Translations under genes and position numbers: made by a program | The notes under the pieces: generated by a model | Seen by the model: the letters and a program-made list of their open reading frames with translations, nothing else | Databases searched by the model: none | What the model was told of the DNA's origin: nothing | Part shown: in pieces, positions 1-5,810 of the stretch | Layout of the letters: every line of letters begins with the position of its first letter | Position numbering within the stretch: the first letter of the stretch is position 1 | From: Actinomycetota bacterium | Lineage (GTDB): Bacteria; Actinomycetota; Actinomycetes; Actinomycetales; Microbacteriaceae | Direction of reading: 5' to 3' | Length of the DNA stretch: 8,717 nt | NCBI GenBank assembly: GCA_027728145.1 | Contig: JAQBZV010000031.1 | Span: 1-8,717 of the forward strand

Positions 1-402
1 GTTCGGCAGAGCAAGACGCTTGCCTGGCTCTCCACCGGCGAGAATCACGGCGGCAGCGGACGCTGCCTGACCCAGCACCACGGTCTGAATCTGGGGCCGG
101 ACGTACTGCATGGTGTCGTAAATCGCTGTCATCGCGGTGAAGGAACCACCGGGAGAGTTGATGTACATCACGATGTCGCGGTCGGGGTCCTGGCTTTCCA
201 GTACCAGCAACTGCGCCATCACGTCATCAGCCGAGGCGTCATCGACCTGAACACCAAGGAACACGATTCGGTCTTCGAAAAGCTTTGCGTAGGGGTCCTG
301 ACGCTTGAAGCCGTAGCTCGTGCGCTCCTCGAAGCTCGGCAGAATGTACCGGCTCTCGGGGGTTGACGCCGTCATGCCTGACTGGGGGGTAATCATCTCC
401 AT
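1..402 (-). CDS. clpP2: ATP-dependent Clp protease proteolytic subunit 2 (ClpP2), 3' end cut by window
   Basis: Serine peptidase subunit of the ClpP1P2 barrel, which degrades unfolded or tagged proteins in the cytoplasm with a ClpX or ClpC ATPase. The window holds the first 134 residues, in frame to base 1. Visible are the YINSPGGS segment (80-87), the AIYDTMQ helix (93-99) and the nucleophile motif GQAASAAA with catalytic Ser115. The catalytic His and Asp lie beyond the window. The early residues [15 protein letters not shown] (36-50) are the usual ClpP axial-loop and first-helix region. The ATG at 402 is chosen because an AGGCGG sequence (408-413) sits 5 nt upstream and overlaps the clpP1 stop; the ATG at 396 (Met3) is possible. 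Only 9 bp separate it from clpP1, so the two are surely co-transcribed and probably translationally coupled. Identity as ClpP2 rests on position after clpP1 and the GQAASAAA motif. Confidence 0.96.
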   Translation of the reverse strand, partial: MEMITPQSGMTASTPESRYILPSFEERTSYGFKRQDPYAKLFEDRIVFLGVQVDDASADDVMAQLLVLESQDPDRDIVMYINSPGGSFTAMTAIYDTMQYVRPQIQTVVLGQAASAAAVILAGGEPGKRLALPN

Positions 403-411
403 GGGTTCCGC

Positions 412-1014
412 CTACTTCTTCTTGCCCTGGTCAGTTCCGCCGCCACCGACAACGTCGCTTGCGGAGGCACGGATGTGGTCAACAAACCCATACGCGAGAG
501 CTTCATCAGCGGAGAACCAGCGGTCACGGTCACCATCGGCCATGATTTCGTCGACAGACTTGCCGGTCGCTTCCGCCGTGATCTGAGCAAGGCGCTTCTT
601 CATGTCGTTGATCAGGTGCGCTTGGGTCTGGATATCACTGGCCGTTCCACCAAAACCACCGTGGGGCTGGTGCAGCAGCACGCGCGCGTTCGGGGTGATG
701 TAGCGCTTGCCCTTTGTGCCGGCGGTGAGCAGAAGCTGTCCCATGGAGGCAGCCATTCCGATACCCACGGTCACAATGTCGTTGGGAACGAACTGCATCG
801 TGTCGTAAATTGCCATACCCGCAGTGATCGATCCACCGGGAGAGTTGATGTAGAGGTAGATGTCACCCTCGGGGTCCTCGGCGGCCAGCAGCAACAGCTT
901 TGCGGCAATCTCGTTCGCGTTGTCATCACGAACCTCCGAGCCCAGCCAAATAATGCGATCCTTCAGCAACCGGTCAAAGACATTGGGTTGCATCATGGTT
1001 TCTGCCATGGTCAC
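412..1014 (-). CDS. clpP1: ATP-dependent Clp protease proteolytic subunit 1 (ClpP1)
   Basis: Partner of ClpP2 in the mixed two-ring ClpP1P2 protease of actinobacteria. The 200-aa product carries YINSPGGS (55-62), nucleophile Ser90 in GMAASMGQ, catalytic His115 in LLHQPHGG, and catalytic Asp164 in DRDRW; the His-Asp spacing of 49 equals that of E. coli ClpP. The full triad is present. The tail (from about residue 185) is a short Gly-rich, Lys-ending stretch. The frame is open upstream to an ATG at 1071, but the added residues do not look like ClpP. I chose the GTG at 1014 because AGGAG (1024-1028) lies 9 nt upstream. The ATG at 1008 (MAETMMQP) would be 15 nt from that site; both are plausible. 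It lies 101 bp downstream of tig and just ahead of clpP2. I saw no CGC-N5-GCG type ClgR site in the gap by eye. Confidence 0.96.
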   Translation of the reverse strand: MTMAETMMQPNVFDRLLKDRIIWLGSEVRDDNANEIAAKLLLLAAEDPEGDIYLYINSPGGSITAGMAIYDTMQFVPNDIVTVGIGMAASMGQLLLTAGTKGKRYITPNARVLLHQPHGGFGGTASDIQTQAHLINDMKKRLAQITAEATGKSVDEIMADGDRDRWFSADEALAYGFVDHIRASASDVVGGGGTDQGKKK

Positions 1015-1023
1015 GATGGTGTT

Positions 1024-1030
1024 CTCCTCT
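1024..1030 (-). promoter_or_regulatory. clpP1 ribosome binding site
   Basis: AGAGGAG read on the minus strand is a strong Shine-Dalgarno match. It is 9 nt from the GTG at 1014 and 15 nt from the ATG at 1008, which favours the GTG start. It also lies inside the open frame that extends to 1071, which argues against the long start. Confidence 0.7.
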
Positions 1031-1095
1031 ACGGATTCAAATCCTTGGTACCCCGAGCGTACACAGCGCACGAGGCGCCAACCGGGGGTGTTCGC

Positions 1096-1114
1096 CCTCG
1101 GCAGAGTGCCGTGG
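1096..1114 (-). other. hairpin directly after the tig stop
   Basis: On the minus strand CGGCA-CTC-TGCCG forms a perfect 5-bp stem with a 3-nt loop, extendable by CC/GG beyond an A-A mismatch. It begins one base after the tig stop codon. No T-run follows, so it is not a standard intrinsic terminator. It could modulate readthrough from tig into clpP1P2 or protect the tig mRNA end; function is inference. Confidence 0.4.
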
Positions 1115-1115
1115 C

Positions 1116-2459
1116 TTAGTGGTCGTGGCCCTCGTGGTTGTCAGCAACAGCCTGAGCCACCGCGTCTTCCACGGGATCCGTTGCAGTGCTGGTGAACTCA
1201 CTCAGGTCAACCTTCTTACCTTTGGTGTCTTTCACGGTGACCTGAGCCAGGGCGACGGAGAGCGACTTCGAACGAGCCACCTCCCCGACCATGGAGGGAA
1301 TCTGACCGTTCTGATCGAGAGACTGAATGAACTCGGTGGGCTCCATTTGGTATTGGCTGGCTGATTGCATCAGATACTGAGTCAGCTCATCCTGAGAGAC
1401 CTGAACTTCCAGCTTCTCGACCAGGGCATCGAGTAGGAGCTGGGTTCGCAGGCTCTTCCCGGTGGATTCGACGACCTCTGCTCGGTGCTTGTCATCCTCC
1501 AGGCGACCCTCCTGCTCGAGGTGGCGGTTCACCTCGGCGTCGACAACACCCTGCGGTAGTGGCATGGTGACCTCAGCAAGCATCTTTTCGACCAGTTTTT
1601 CCCTGGCCTCCTGGGCTTGGCCAAACATGCCCTTGCGCTGCGCCTGCTTCTTCAAGTCTTCGCGAAGCTCCTTGATGGTGTCGAATTGACTCGCAATCTG
1701 CGCGAAGTCGTCGTCAGCTTCGGGGAGCTCACGCTCTTTCACGCTCAACACGGTGACCTCAATCAGGGCCATTTCTCCCTCGCGGTCACCACCGAGCAAC
1801 TTGGATTCAAAAGTGGTGGTCTCCCCCGCCGTCAGAGTGTCCAGGGCCTCATCGATGCCATCGATGAGCTGACCGGACCCCATCTCGTAGCTGATTGAGG
1901 AAGCAGAATCGATGGTGGAATCACCAATCTTTGCAATCAAGTCGATCTGGACGAAGTCGCCGGTTTTTGCGGGGCGGTCCACGGTGACCAGGTTTCCAAA
2001 GCGAGAGCGCAGGGCGTCGAGCTCATCATCGACGTCACCCTGGGTGACCATGATGGGCTCCACCTCGAGGGTGTATTTTTCAAACTTCGGCAGTTCAAAG
2101 TCGGGCCGAACATCGACCTCTACCGTGACGACGAGGTCACCGGAAAAGTCCTTGTCGCTTGGCCACTGAGTCACGTCAGCTTCGGGGCGACCCAGCGTCC
2201 GCACCTTCTCCTCAGCAACAGCGAGCTGGAAGAAGCGGTCGAGTCCCTCGCTCACAGCGTGGTTCAGAACCTCGCCGCGACCGACACGCTGGTCGATGAT
2301 GGGAGGGGGAACTTTGCCCTTGCGAAAACCAGGAATCTGGATTTGCTCCGCGATGTGCTGATAGGCGTGGTCAAGACTGGGCTTGAGCTCGTCCGGCGTC
2401 ACCGTGATGCTGAGGCGAACACGGGTGGGGCTCAGGGACTCTTTTGTGGTGGTGGGCAC
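1116..2459 (-). CDS. tig: trigger factor (ribosome-associated chaperone / prolyl isomerase)
   Basis: Cytoplasmic chaperone that docks at the ribosomal exit tunnel and shields nascent chains. The 447-aa product shows the ribosome-binding signature GFRKGKVP at residues 44-51 within the N-terminal domain (about 1-115), an FKBP-type peptidyl-prolyl isomerase domain (about 161-243), and a helical C-terminal arm domain rich in charged and Gln residues (about 245-415). The length suits the family (E. coli 432). The start is GTG at 2459, with GGAG (2467-2470) 7 nt upstream. The C-terminus ends in a short acidic, His-containing tail, NHEGHDH, with three His in six residues. tRNA-Pro lies only 36 bp upstream on the same strand, so tig either has a promoter within or before the tRNA gene or is read through from it. 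clpP1 and clpP2 follow, a common grouping of chaperone and protease. Confidence 0.97.
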   Translation of the reverse strand: MPTTTKESLSPTRVRLSITVTPDELKPSLDHAYQHIAEQIQIPGFRKGKVPPPIIDQRVGRGEVLNHAVSEGLDRFFQLAVAEEKVRTLGRPEADVTQWPSDKDFSGDLVVTVEVDVRPDFELPKFEKYTLEVEPIMVTQGDVDDELDALRSRFGNLVTVDRPAKTGDFVQIDLIAKIGDSTIDSASSISYEMGSGQLIDGIDEALDTLTAGETTTFESKLLGGDREGEMALIEVTVLSVKERELPEADDDFAQIASQFDTIKELREDLKKQAQRKGMFGQAQEAREKLVEKMLAEVTMPLPQGVVDAEVNRHLEQEGRLEDDKHRAEVVESTGKSLRTQLLLDALVEKLEVQVSQDELTQYLMQSASQYQMEPTEFIQSLDQNGQIPSMVGEVARSKSLSVALAQVTVKDTKGKKVDLSEFTSTATDPVEDAVAQAVADNHEGHDH

Positions 2460-2466
2460 AGCTTTT

Positions 2467-2470
2467 CTCC
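2467..2470 (-). promoter_or_regulatory. tig ribosome binding site
   Basis: TTGGAG read on the minus strand, with the GGAG core 7 nt before the GTG at 2459. It fixes the non-ATG start of tig; no in-frame ATG near it gives a better fit. Confidence 0.6.
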
Positions 2471-2495
2471 AACTAACTTGTGTTTTTTCTTTCCG

Positions 2496-2569
2496 TCGGG
2501 GCGACAGGATTTGAACCTGCGACTTCCCGCTCCCAAAGCGGGTGCTCTACCAAGCTGAGCTACGCCCCG
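2496..2569 (-). tRNA. tRNA-Pro(TGG)
   Basis: A full cloverleaf of 74 nt is readable on the minus strand. The acceptor stem is CGGGGCG/CGCCCCG with discriminator A. The D arm is GCTC...GAGC, the anticodon stem CCCGC/GCGGG with loop TTTGGGA (anticodon TGG at 2533-2535), and the T arm GCAGG-TTCAAAT-CCTGT. CCA is not encoded, so it must be added after transcription. It reads UGG, the anticodon that can serve all or most proline codons by wobble. The gene lies divergent to tRNA-Gly and immediately upstream of tig. Confidence 0.97.
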
Positions 2570-2611
2570 ATGGTCCACAGCAGTTCACCATCGCGGCTCT
2601 CAAGTGGTGAT

Positions 2612-2662
2612 CCGGCGAACAACCGTAGGAAGTCTAGCCGGAATGTGAACCGAAGGAAGTCT
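2612..2662. repeat. degenerate 25-bp tandem repeat between the two tRNA genes
   Basis: Two copies of a unit CCGG-N5/6-AACCGNAGGAAGTCT lie at 2612-2635 and 2638-2662, two bases apart. The last 15 bases (2621-2635 and 2648-2662) differ at one position only (T versus A). The octamer CTCTCAAG also occurs on each side (2597-2604, 2661-2668). It falls in the divergent region that must contain both tRNA promoters, so it could be a duplicated binding site or a slippage product. I cannot assign clear -35/-10 boxes here. Confidence 0.6.
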
Positions 2663-2672
2663 CTCAAGCTCC

Positions 2673-2688
2673 CGATGCAGTAGCATCG
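2673..2688. other. perfect 6-bp inverted repeat upstream of tRNA-Gly
   Basis: CGATGC-AGTA-GCATCG is a perfect inverted repeat with a 4-base loop, centred about 30 bp before the tRNA-Gly 5' end. No T-run follows on either strand, so it is not an intrinsic terminator. Its position fits an operator-like dyad around the tRNA-Gly promoter or a small stem in a leader; chance is also possible for a stem this short. Confidence 0.4.
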
Positions 2689-2709
2689 TGGATTGGTAAC
2701 ACCACCTTC

Positions 2710-2783
2710 GGGGATGTAGCTCAATGGTAGAGCCTCAGTCTTCCAAACTGATGGTGCGGGTTCGATTCCCGTCATCCCCTCCA
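2710..2783 (+). tRNA. tRNA-Gly(TCC)
   Basis: The cloverleaf has acceptor GGGGATG/CATCCCC, discriminator T at 2780 and an encoded CCA (2781-2783). The D arm is GCTC-AATGGTA-GAGC, the anticodon stem TCAGT/ACTGA with loop CTTCCAA (anticodon TCC at 2742-2744), and the T arm GCGGG-TTCGATT-CCCGT with one G-T pair. U at the discriminator position is normal for bacterial tRNA-Gly. Unlike the neighbouring tRNA-Pro it carries its own CCA. Its 3' end is only 4 bp from the stop of the convergent amidohydrolase gene, and there is no visible terminator. Confidence 0.97.
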
Positions 2784-2787
2784 GTAT

Positions 2788-4287
2788 TTAGAGCTCCCGA
2801 TGAGTGATGACTCCCGCGCAAATGGTGAGCGCAACCGGCATCTGACGAAGAGCATCGCTGGTTGTGGCCATGTCACCAGCGAGCGCATCCATCAGCCACT
2901 GCGGGTCAGCATCCAAAACCGCTATATCGGCCGGTTGTGCGGGCTCCAGCTGGGTTCGATAGGAAAAACCCAGGGCTTCCTCCAGGCTTAGGGCCTGCTC
3001 TTGGTGCCAGGGCTCTCGTCCGTCTCGAGTTCTGGTAACCGCCGCGGCAATACTGACCCACGGGTCGAGGGGTGAAACAGGGGCGTCAGACCCAAGCACC
3101 AGGAGCGCTCCCGAATCCACCAGTCGCCGGAGTGCAAACGCGCGATCGGCACGGTCAGCCCAATAAACGTCGGTCACATCGCGATCATCGACAGCATGCT
3201 CAGGCTGGACGCTCGCCGTAATGCCGAGCTGACTGAAGCGGGGGAAATCGTCCTCCCGCACCAGCTGGGCGTGCTCGATGCGACCGCGCAAGCCGTGCTC
3301 CTCAAAAATATCCAAAATGATCCGATTGGCTTCATCGCCGATCGCGTGCACGGCCAGCCAAAAGCCGGCGGCCTGCGCTTTGGTGAGAATTGCCGCGATG
3401 TCCTGGGGTGGGAAATTCATGGCACCGTACTCCGGCGGTGACACCGTGAGATAGGGCTGAGTGCAGTGCGCCGTGCGCGTATTCAACGAGCCATCGGTGA
3501 TGATTTTGAACGGTCCCACCTCGACACCGGGGGCAAGCTCCTGACCGCTACTCAACCCGTCGGAGATGGCGCGGTCGAGATCATCCGGATACACCCCGGC
3601 CTCCACTCGAAGCGGATAGCGACCACCCGCCGCCTTCGACCGTCGAATCCAATCGGGCGCGTTGTAGCGCATTTCTAGGTCGACGATGCCCACCACTCCG
3701 CGGCTGGAAGCATGCCGGGCTGCATCCATGGCCCACTCATCCAGGGTGGCGTTATCAAAATCGTTGGCACGCCGCGCCAAATCGAACCACTCACGCTCCG
3801 TGATGACGCCATCGGTGTCGTGACCGGTCACTCCAAAGTGGCGCAGCGTTGCCGAGTTGACCCACGCCGAATGAACGTCCACCGAAATCAAAATCACCGG
3901 GGTGTCACCAGTGGCCTCGTCCAAGAGCTTTGTTGTCTTGTGGTCTGTCCACAGACCATCTCGATAGCCAGCGCCGACCACGATGGGGTCAGGGGTGGGC
4001 TTGGAGGCGTTAGCGGACACGGCATCGCCCATAGCTTTCGCTGCCTCAGCGGCGGAGGTGACCCCCCTCAGGGACACCCGTCGCCGGTGTTGGGCCCACA
4101 GGGTGAAGTGCACATGCTCATCCCACAAGCCGGGCGTGACCACTCGTTCCTCAAGATCAATGACCTCGTGGTCTCCGAGGGCCGCAGTGCCCGAGGGGAC
4201 AACCTGAGTAATCGTGTCGCCCTCGATGACAATGTCCACCAGCTCACCGGCTGGGGAACCCCAGCGCCTGGCACGAGTCAGAATCAC
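2788..4287 (-). CDS. metal-dependent amidohydrolase of the YtcJ/NfdA-like (Amidohydro_3) family
   Basis: Hydrolyses C-N bonds through a metal centre in a TIM barrel; the substrate cannot be told from sequence. With the start used here (499 aa), the metal motif HVH is at 58-60 in TPGLWDEHVHF. A possible bridging Lys261 is in GPFKIITDGSLNTRTA, His314 in AVHAIGD, His339 in IEHAQ, and catalytic/metal Asp401 in LGSDAPVSP. The N-terminal strand ILTRARRW and the C-terminal PADIAVLD are the small beta domain typical of the family, and no signal peptide is seen. The frame is open to a GTG at 4314 that would overlap nei by 16 bases, but that codon has no Shine-Dalgarno. The GTG at 4287 has AAAGGA (4294-4299) 6 nt upstream and begins in the expected first strand. 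It is the last gene of rpiB-nei-amidohydrolase, 11 bp after nei. In M. tuberculosis the unrelated lipP occupies this place. Confidence 0.92.
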   Translation of the reverse strand: MILTRARRWGSPAGELVDIVIEGDTITQVVPSGTAALGDHEVIDLEERVVTPGLWDEHVHFTLWAQHRRRVSLRGVTSAAEAAKAMGDAVSANASKPTPDPIVVGAGYRDGLWTDHKTTKLLDEATGDTPVILISVDVHSAWVNSATLRHFGVTGHDTDGVITEREWFDLARRANDFDNATLDEWAMDAARHASSRGVVGIVDLEMRYNAPDWIRRSKAAGGRYPLRVEAGVYPDDLDRAISDGLSSGQELAPGVEVGPFKIITDGSLNTRTAHCTQPYLTVSPPEYGAMNFPPQDIAAILTKAQAAGFWLAVHAIGDEANRIILDIFEEHGLRGRIEHAQLVREDDFPRFSQLGITASVQPEHAVDDRDVTDVYWADRADRAFALRRLVDSGALLVLGSDAPVSPLDPWVSIAAAVTRTRDGREPWHQEQALSLEEALGFSYRTQLEPAQPADIAVLDADPQWLMDALAGDMATTSDALRQMPVALTICAGVITHREL

Positions 4288-4293
4288 AGTCTG

Positions 4294-4299
4294 TCCTTT
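4294..4299 (-). promoter_or_regulatory. ribosome binding site deciding the amidohydrolase start
   Basis: AAAGGA on the minus strand overlaps the last base of the nei stop codon and lies 6 nt from the GTG at 4287. The more upstream GTG at 4314 has only TCTGCCCGCA before it. The placement supports termination-reinitiation coupling of nei and the amidohydrolase. Confidence 0.65.
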
Positions 4300-5216
4300 C
4301 AGGAGCGTTGGCACTGCGGGCAGAAATACAGCTTACGAGTGGCCATCAACGCCATCTGGACGTCAGTGGCGCACACCCGACACGGCAGACCGGCGCGTTT
4401 GTAGACAAAGTATCGGTCCTTCGCGACACGCAGAGCTCGGGTGCGACCGGCCGCATCAAGGTCGTTCCGGGTCAGCATGACACCGGTCTTGACCCCATCA
4501 GCCAACAGTTTCGCCCAATCTTTCCAGAGCGCGACGACAGTCTCCTCCGGCAGCGAGGAGGCCGGTTGGTAAGGGTCAAGACCATGTCGAAACAAAATCT
4601 CTGCGCGATACACATTGCCAATACCGCTCACCACCGCTTGATCCATCAAGACCACTCCAATGGGCCTGGAGGTGGAGCCGACCCGTCGAACAAACTCACG
4701 CTGACCTCGGATCCCTCGGTCCAGCAGAGGATCAGGCCCCAGTCTCGCCAAGACCGCGGCTGATTCCTCGGGCGTCTGAACCTCACACGCGGTGGGCCCG
4801 CGAAGATCTGCGACTACATCGAGAGTTTCGAGCCGCAAGCGCACAGCCCCCCTGGGCGCTGGGGGAAAGGGCTCATCAGCGTCAAAGAATTCTTCTCGTT
4901 CGCCGAGGCGACGCCGTGTTGCTCGGGGAGCTCCGAGCGACAGCGTCTGAGGAGACCCCGCTCGCACGCTCTCCCCCTGCAACGTCATGACGTCCCACGC
5001 CCCATAAATTCCCAGGTGAACCCGCACGATGCGCTCGCGCTCGAAATGCAGAAAAAGCTGCTTTCCACGGGCCTCCGCTCGCTCCAAAACGGACCCCGAA
5101 ACCAGCTCGGCACCGTCGCGGAAACGTCCTTGAGGAGACGAGGCCACCACACTCTGCCCCTGGAAAACGTCGCGAAACAGCCCCGCAATCCTGTGAACGG
5201 TGTGACCCTCAGGCAT
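4299..5216 (-). CDS. nei: Fpg/Nei-family DNA glycosylase (endonuclease VIII-like, Rv2464c type)
   Basis: Base excision repair enzyme that removes oxidised bases and nicks the strand at the abasic site. The 305-aa product begins MPEGHTVHRIA. Pro2 is the Schiff-base nucleophile, Glu3 the catalytic acid, and Lys52 (GKQLF) corresponds to the conserved beta-hairpin lysine of Nei. The helix-two-turn-helix lies near 190-215 (MDQAVVSGIGNVYRAEILF), and a C-terminal zinc finger has Cys279, Cys282, Cys299 and Cys302. MPEGH and QGRF (29-32) match the mycobacterial Nei1 (Rv2464c) group as I recall it. Residues about 77-122 form a loop roughly 30 aa longer than in that protein. The ATG at 5216 is certain because Pro2-Glu3 must follow it. 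There is no strong Shine-Dalgarno near the start and only 8 bp separate it from rpiB, so translation is probably coupled to rpiB. Confidence 0.95.
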   Translation of the reverse strand: MPEGHTVHRIAGLFRDVFQGQSVVASSPQGRFRDGAELVSGSVLERAEARGKQLFLHFERERIVRVHLGIYGAWDVMTLQGESVRAGSPQTLSLGAPRATRRRLGEREEFFDADEPFPPAPRGAVRLRLETLDVVADLRGPTACEVQTPEESAAVLARLGPDPLLDRGIRGQREFVRRVGSTSRPIGVVLMDQAVVSGIGNVYRAEILFRHGLDPYQPASSLPEETVVALWKDWAKLLADGVKTGVMLTRNDLDAAGRTRALRVAKDRYFVYKRAGLPCRVCATDVQMALMATRKLYFCPQCQRS

Positions 5217-5224
5217 GGAGAGTC

Positions 5225-5713
5225 TCAGTCCTCAAGGGAAAACCCGGCAATAGCCCCTGTTGTCTCGTACTCCGCCATCTGGCTAATCCGGCGCACATGG
5301 CGCTCATCACCGGGGAACGGCGTCCGAATGAAGGTATCGATGAAGAGCAAAGCCTCATCGATACTGTGTTGCCTCGCCCCAATCGCACAGACGTTCGCAT
5401 TGTTGTGCTCGCGGGCGAGCACAGCGGTGTCGACGTTCCACACCAGGGCGCCCCTCGCGCCCGCCACCTTGTTGGCTGCCATTTGTTCACCGTTTCCGGA
5501 GCCCCCAAACACCACACCGAGCGCTTCCACCCCGGCTGTCTGATCCGCGACAACAGCGCGAGCCGCCCGAATACAGAAACTCGGGTAGTCATCCAGCGGG
5601 TCAAACGTCTCGGGACCGTGATCAATCACCTCGTGACCTTCGAGCTCCAGATGATCGGCGAGGTCTTTACTGAATTCGAGGCCTGCGTGATCGGTGGCGA
5701 TGTGAATGCGCAT
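5225..5713 (-). CDS. rpiB: ribose-5-phosphate isomerase B
   Basis: Interconverts ribose 5-phosphate and ribulose 5-phosphate in the non-oxidative pentose phosphate pathway. The 162-aa product shows the sugar-binding Asp8-His9 (IATDHAG), the phosphate/anion loop GGSGNG (70-75), Glu76, and REHNNANV (101-108) with His103 likely acting in ring opening. ARQH (113-116) is also conserved. As in the M. tuberculosis enzyme, the loop lacks the E. coli active-site cysteine and has Glu76 (Glu75 in M. tuberculosis) as the likely base. It heads the minus-strand unit rpiB-nei-amidohydrolase, with its own promoter just upstream. No Shine-Dalgarno precedes the ATG at 5713, which fits a leaderless mRNA. Allose- or galactose-phosphate isomerases share the fold, but the motifs and context favour RpiB. 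Confidence 0.97.
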   Translation of the reverse strand: MRIHIATDHAGLEFSKDLADHLELEGHEVIDHGPETFDPLDDYPSFCIRAARAVVADQTAGVEALGVVFGGSGNGEQMAANKVAGARGALVWNVDTAVLAREHNNANVCAIGARQHSIDEALLFIDTFIRTPFPGDERHVRRISQMAEYETTGAIAGFSLED

Positions 5714-5719
5714 GCGCTC

Positions 5720-5747
5720 ATTCTATAAAGGCGGGCTCGTTCGCCAA
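5720..5747 (-). promoter_or_regulatory. candidate rpiB promoter (leaderless arrangement)
   Basis: On the minus strand TTGGCG (5742-5747, 4 of 6 to the -35 consensus), a 16-bp spacer and TAGAAT (5720-5725, 5 of 6 to the -10 consensus) precede rpiB. Only six bases, GAGCGC, lie between the -10 box and the ATG. Transcription would therefore start at or next to the A of the start codon. The missing ribosome binding site agrees with that. Confidence 0.55.
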
Positions 5748-5810
5748 TCGATACCGATTTAGTTACGGCAATGCGCTTGCGCCCTTTTTCCCCTATCCTG
5801 GAGAACGTCT

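Noticed and set aside
105..850. Similar stretches near 105-165 and 795-865 that look like a DNA repeat
   Set aside because: They encode the same conserved YINSPGGS...AIYDTMQ segment of the paralogues ClpP2 and ClpP1. This is old gene duplication, not a mobile or regulatory repeat.
1096..1114. Intrinsic terminator between tig and clpP1
   Set aside because: The stem is present but no T-run follows it on the minus strand, so I list it only as a hairpin.
1015..1115. ClgR operator or strong promoter before clpP1
   Set aside because: I looked for CGC-N5-GCG style dyads and for -35/-10 pairs. The best pair (TTGGCG and TACGCT) has a 14-bp spacer and a weak -10, so it is not supportable.
475..1119. 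214-codon open frame on the plus strand across clpP1
   Set aside because: It is antisense to clpP1, whose complete catalytic triad is clear. The translated product has no recognisable motif, and long shadow frames are common at this GC content.
2570..2709. Attachment site or integrated element beside the tRNA genes
   Set aside because: There is no integrase, no duplicate of a tRNA 3' end and no foreign-looking gene nearby. Both tRNAs are intact and flanked by core genes.
3712..4404. 230-codon open frame on the plus strand across the amidohydrolase and the nei end
   Set aside because: It is antisense to two genes with intact family motifs, and I see no ribosome binding site or recognisable domain for it.
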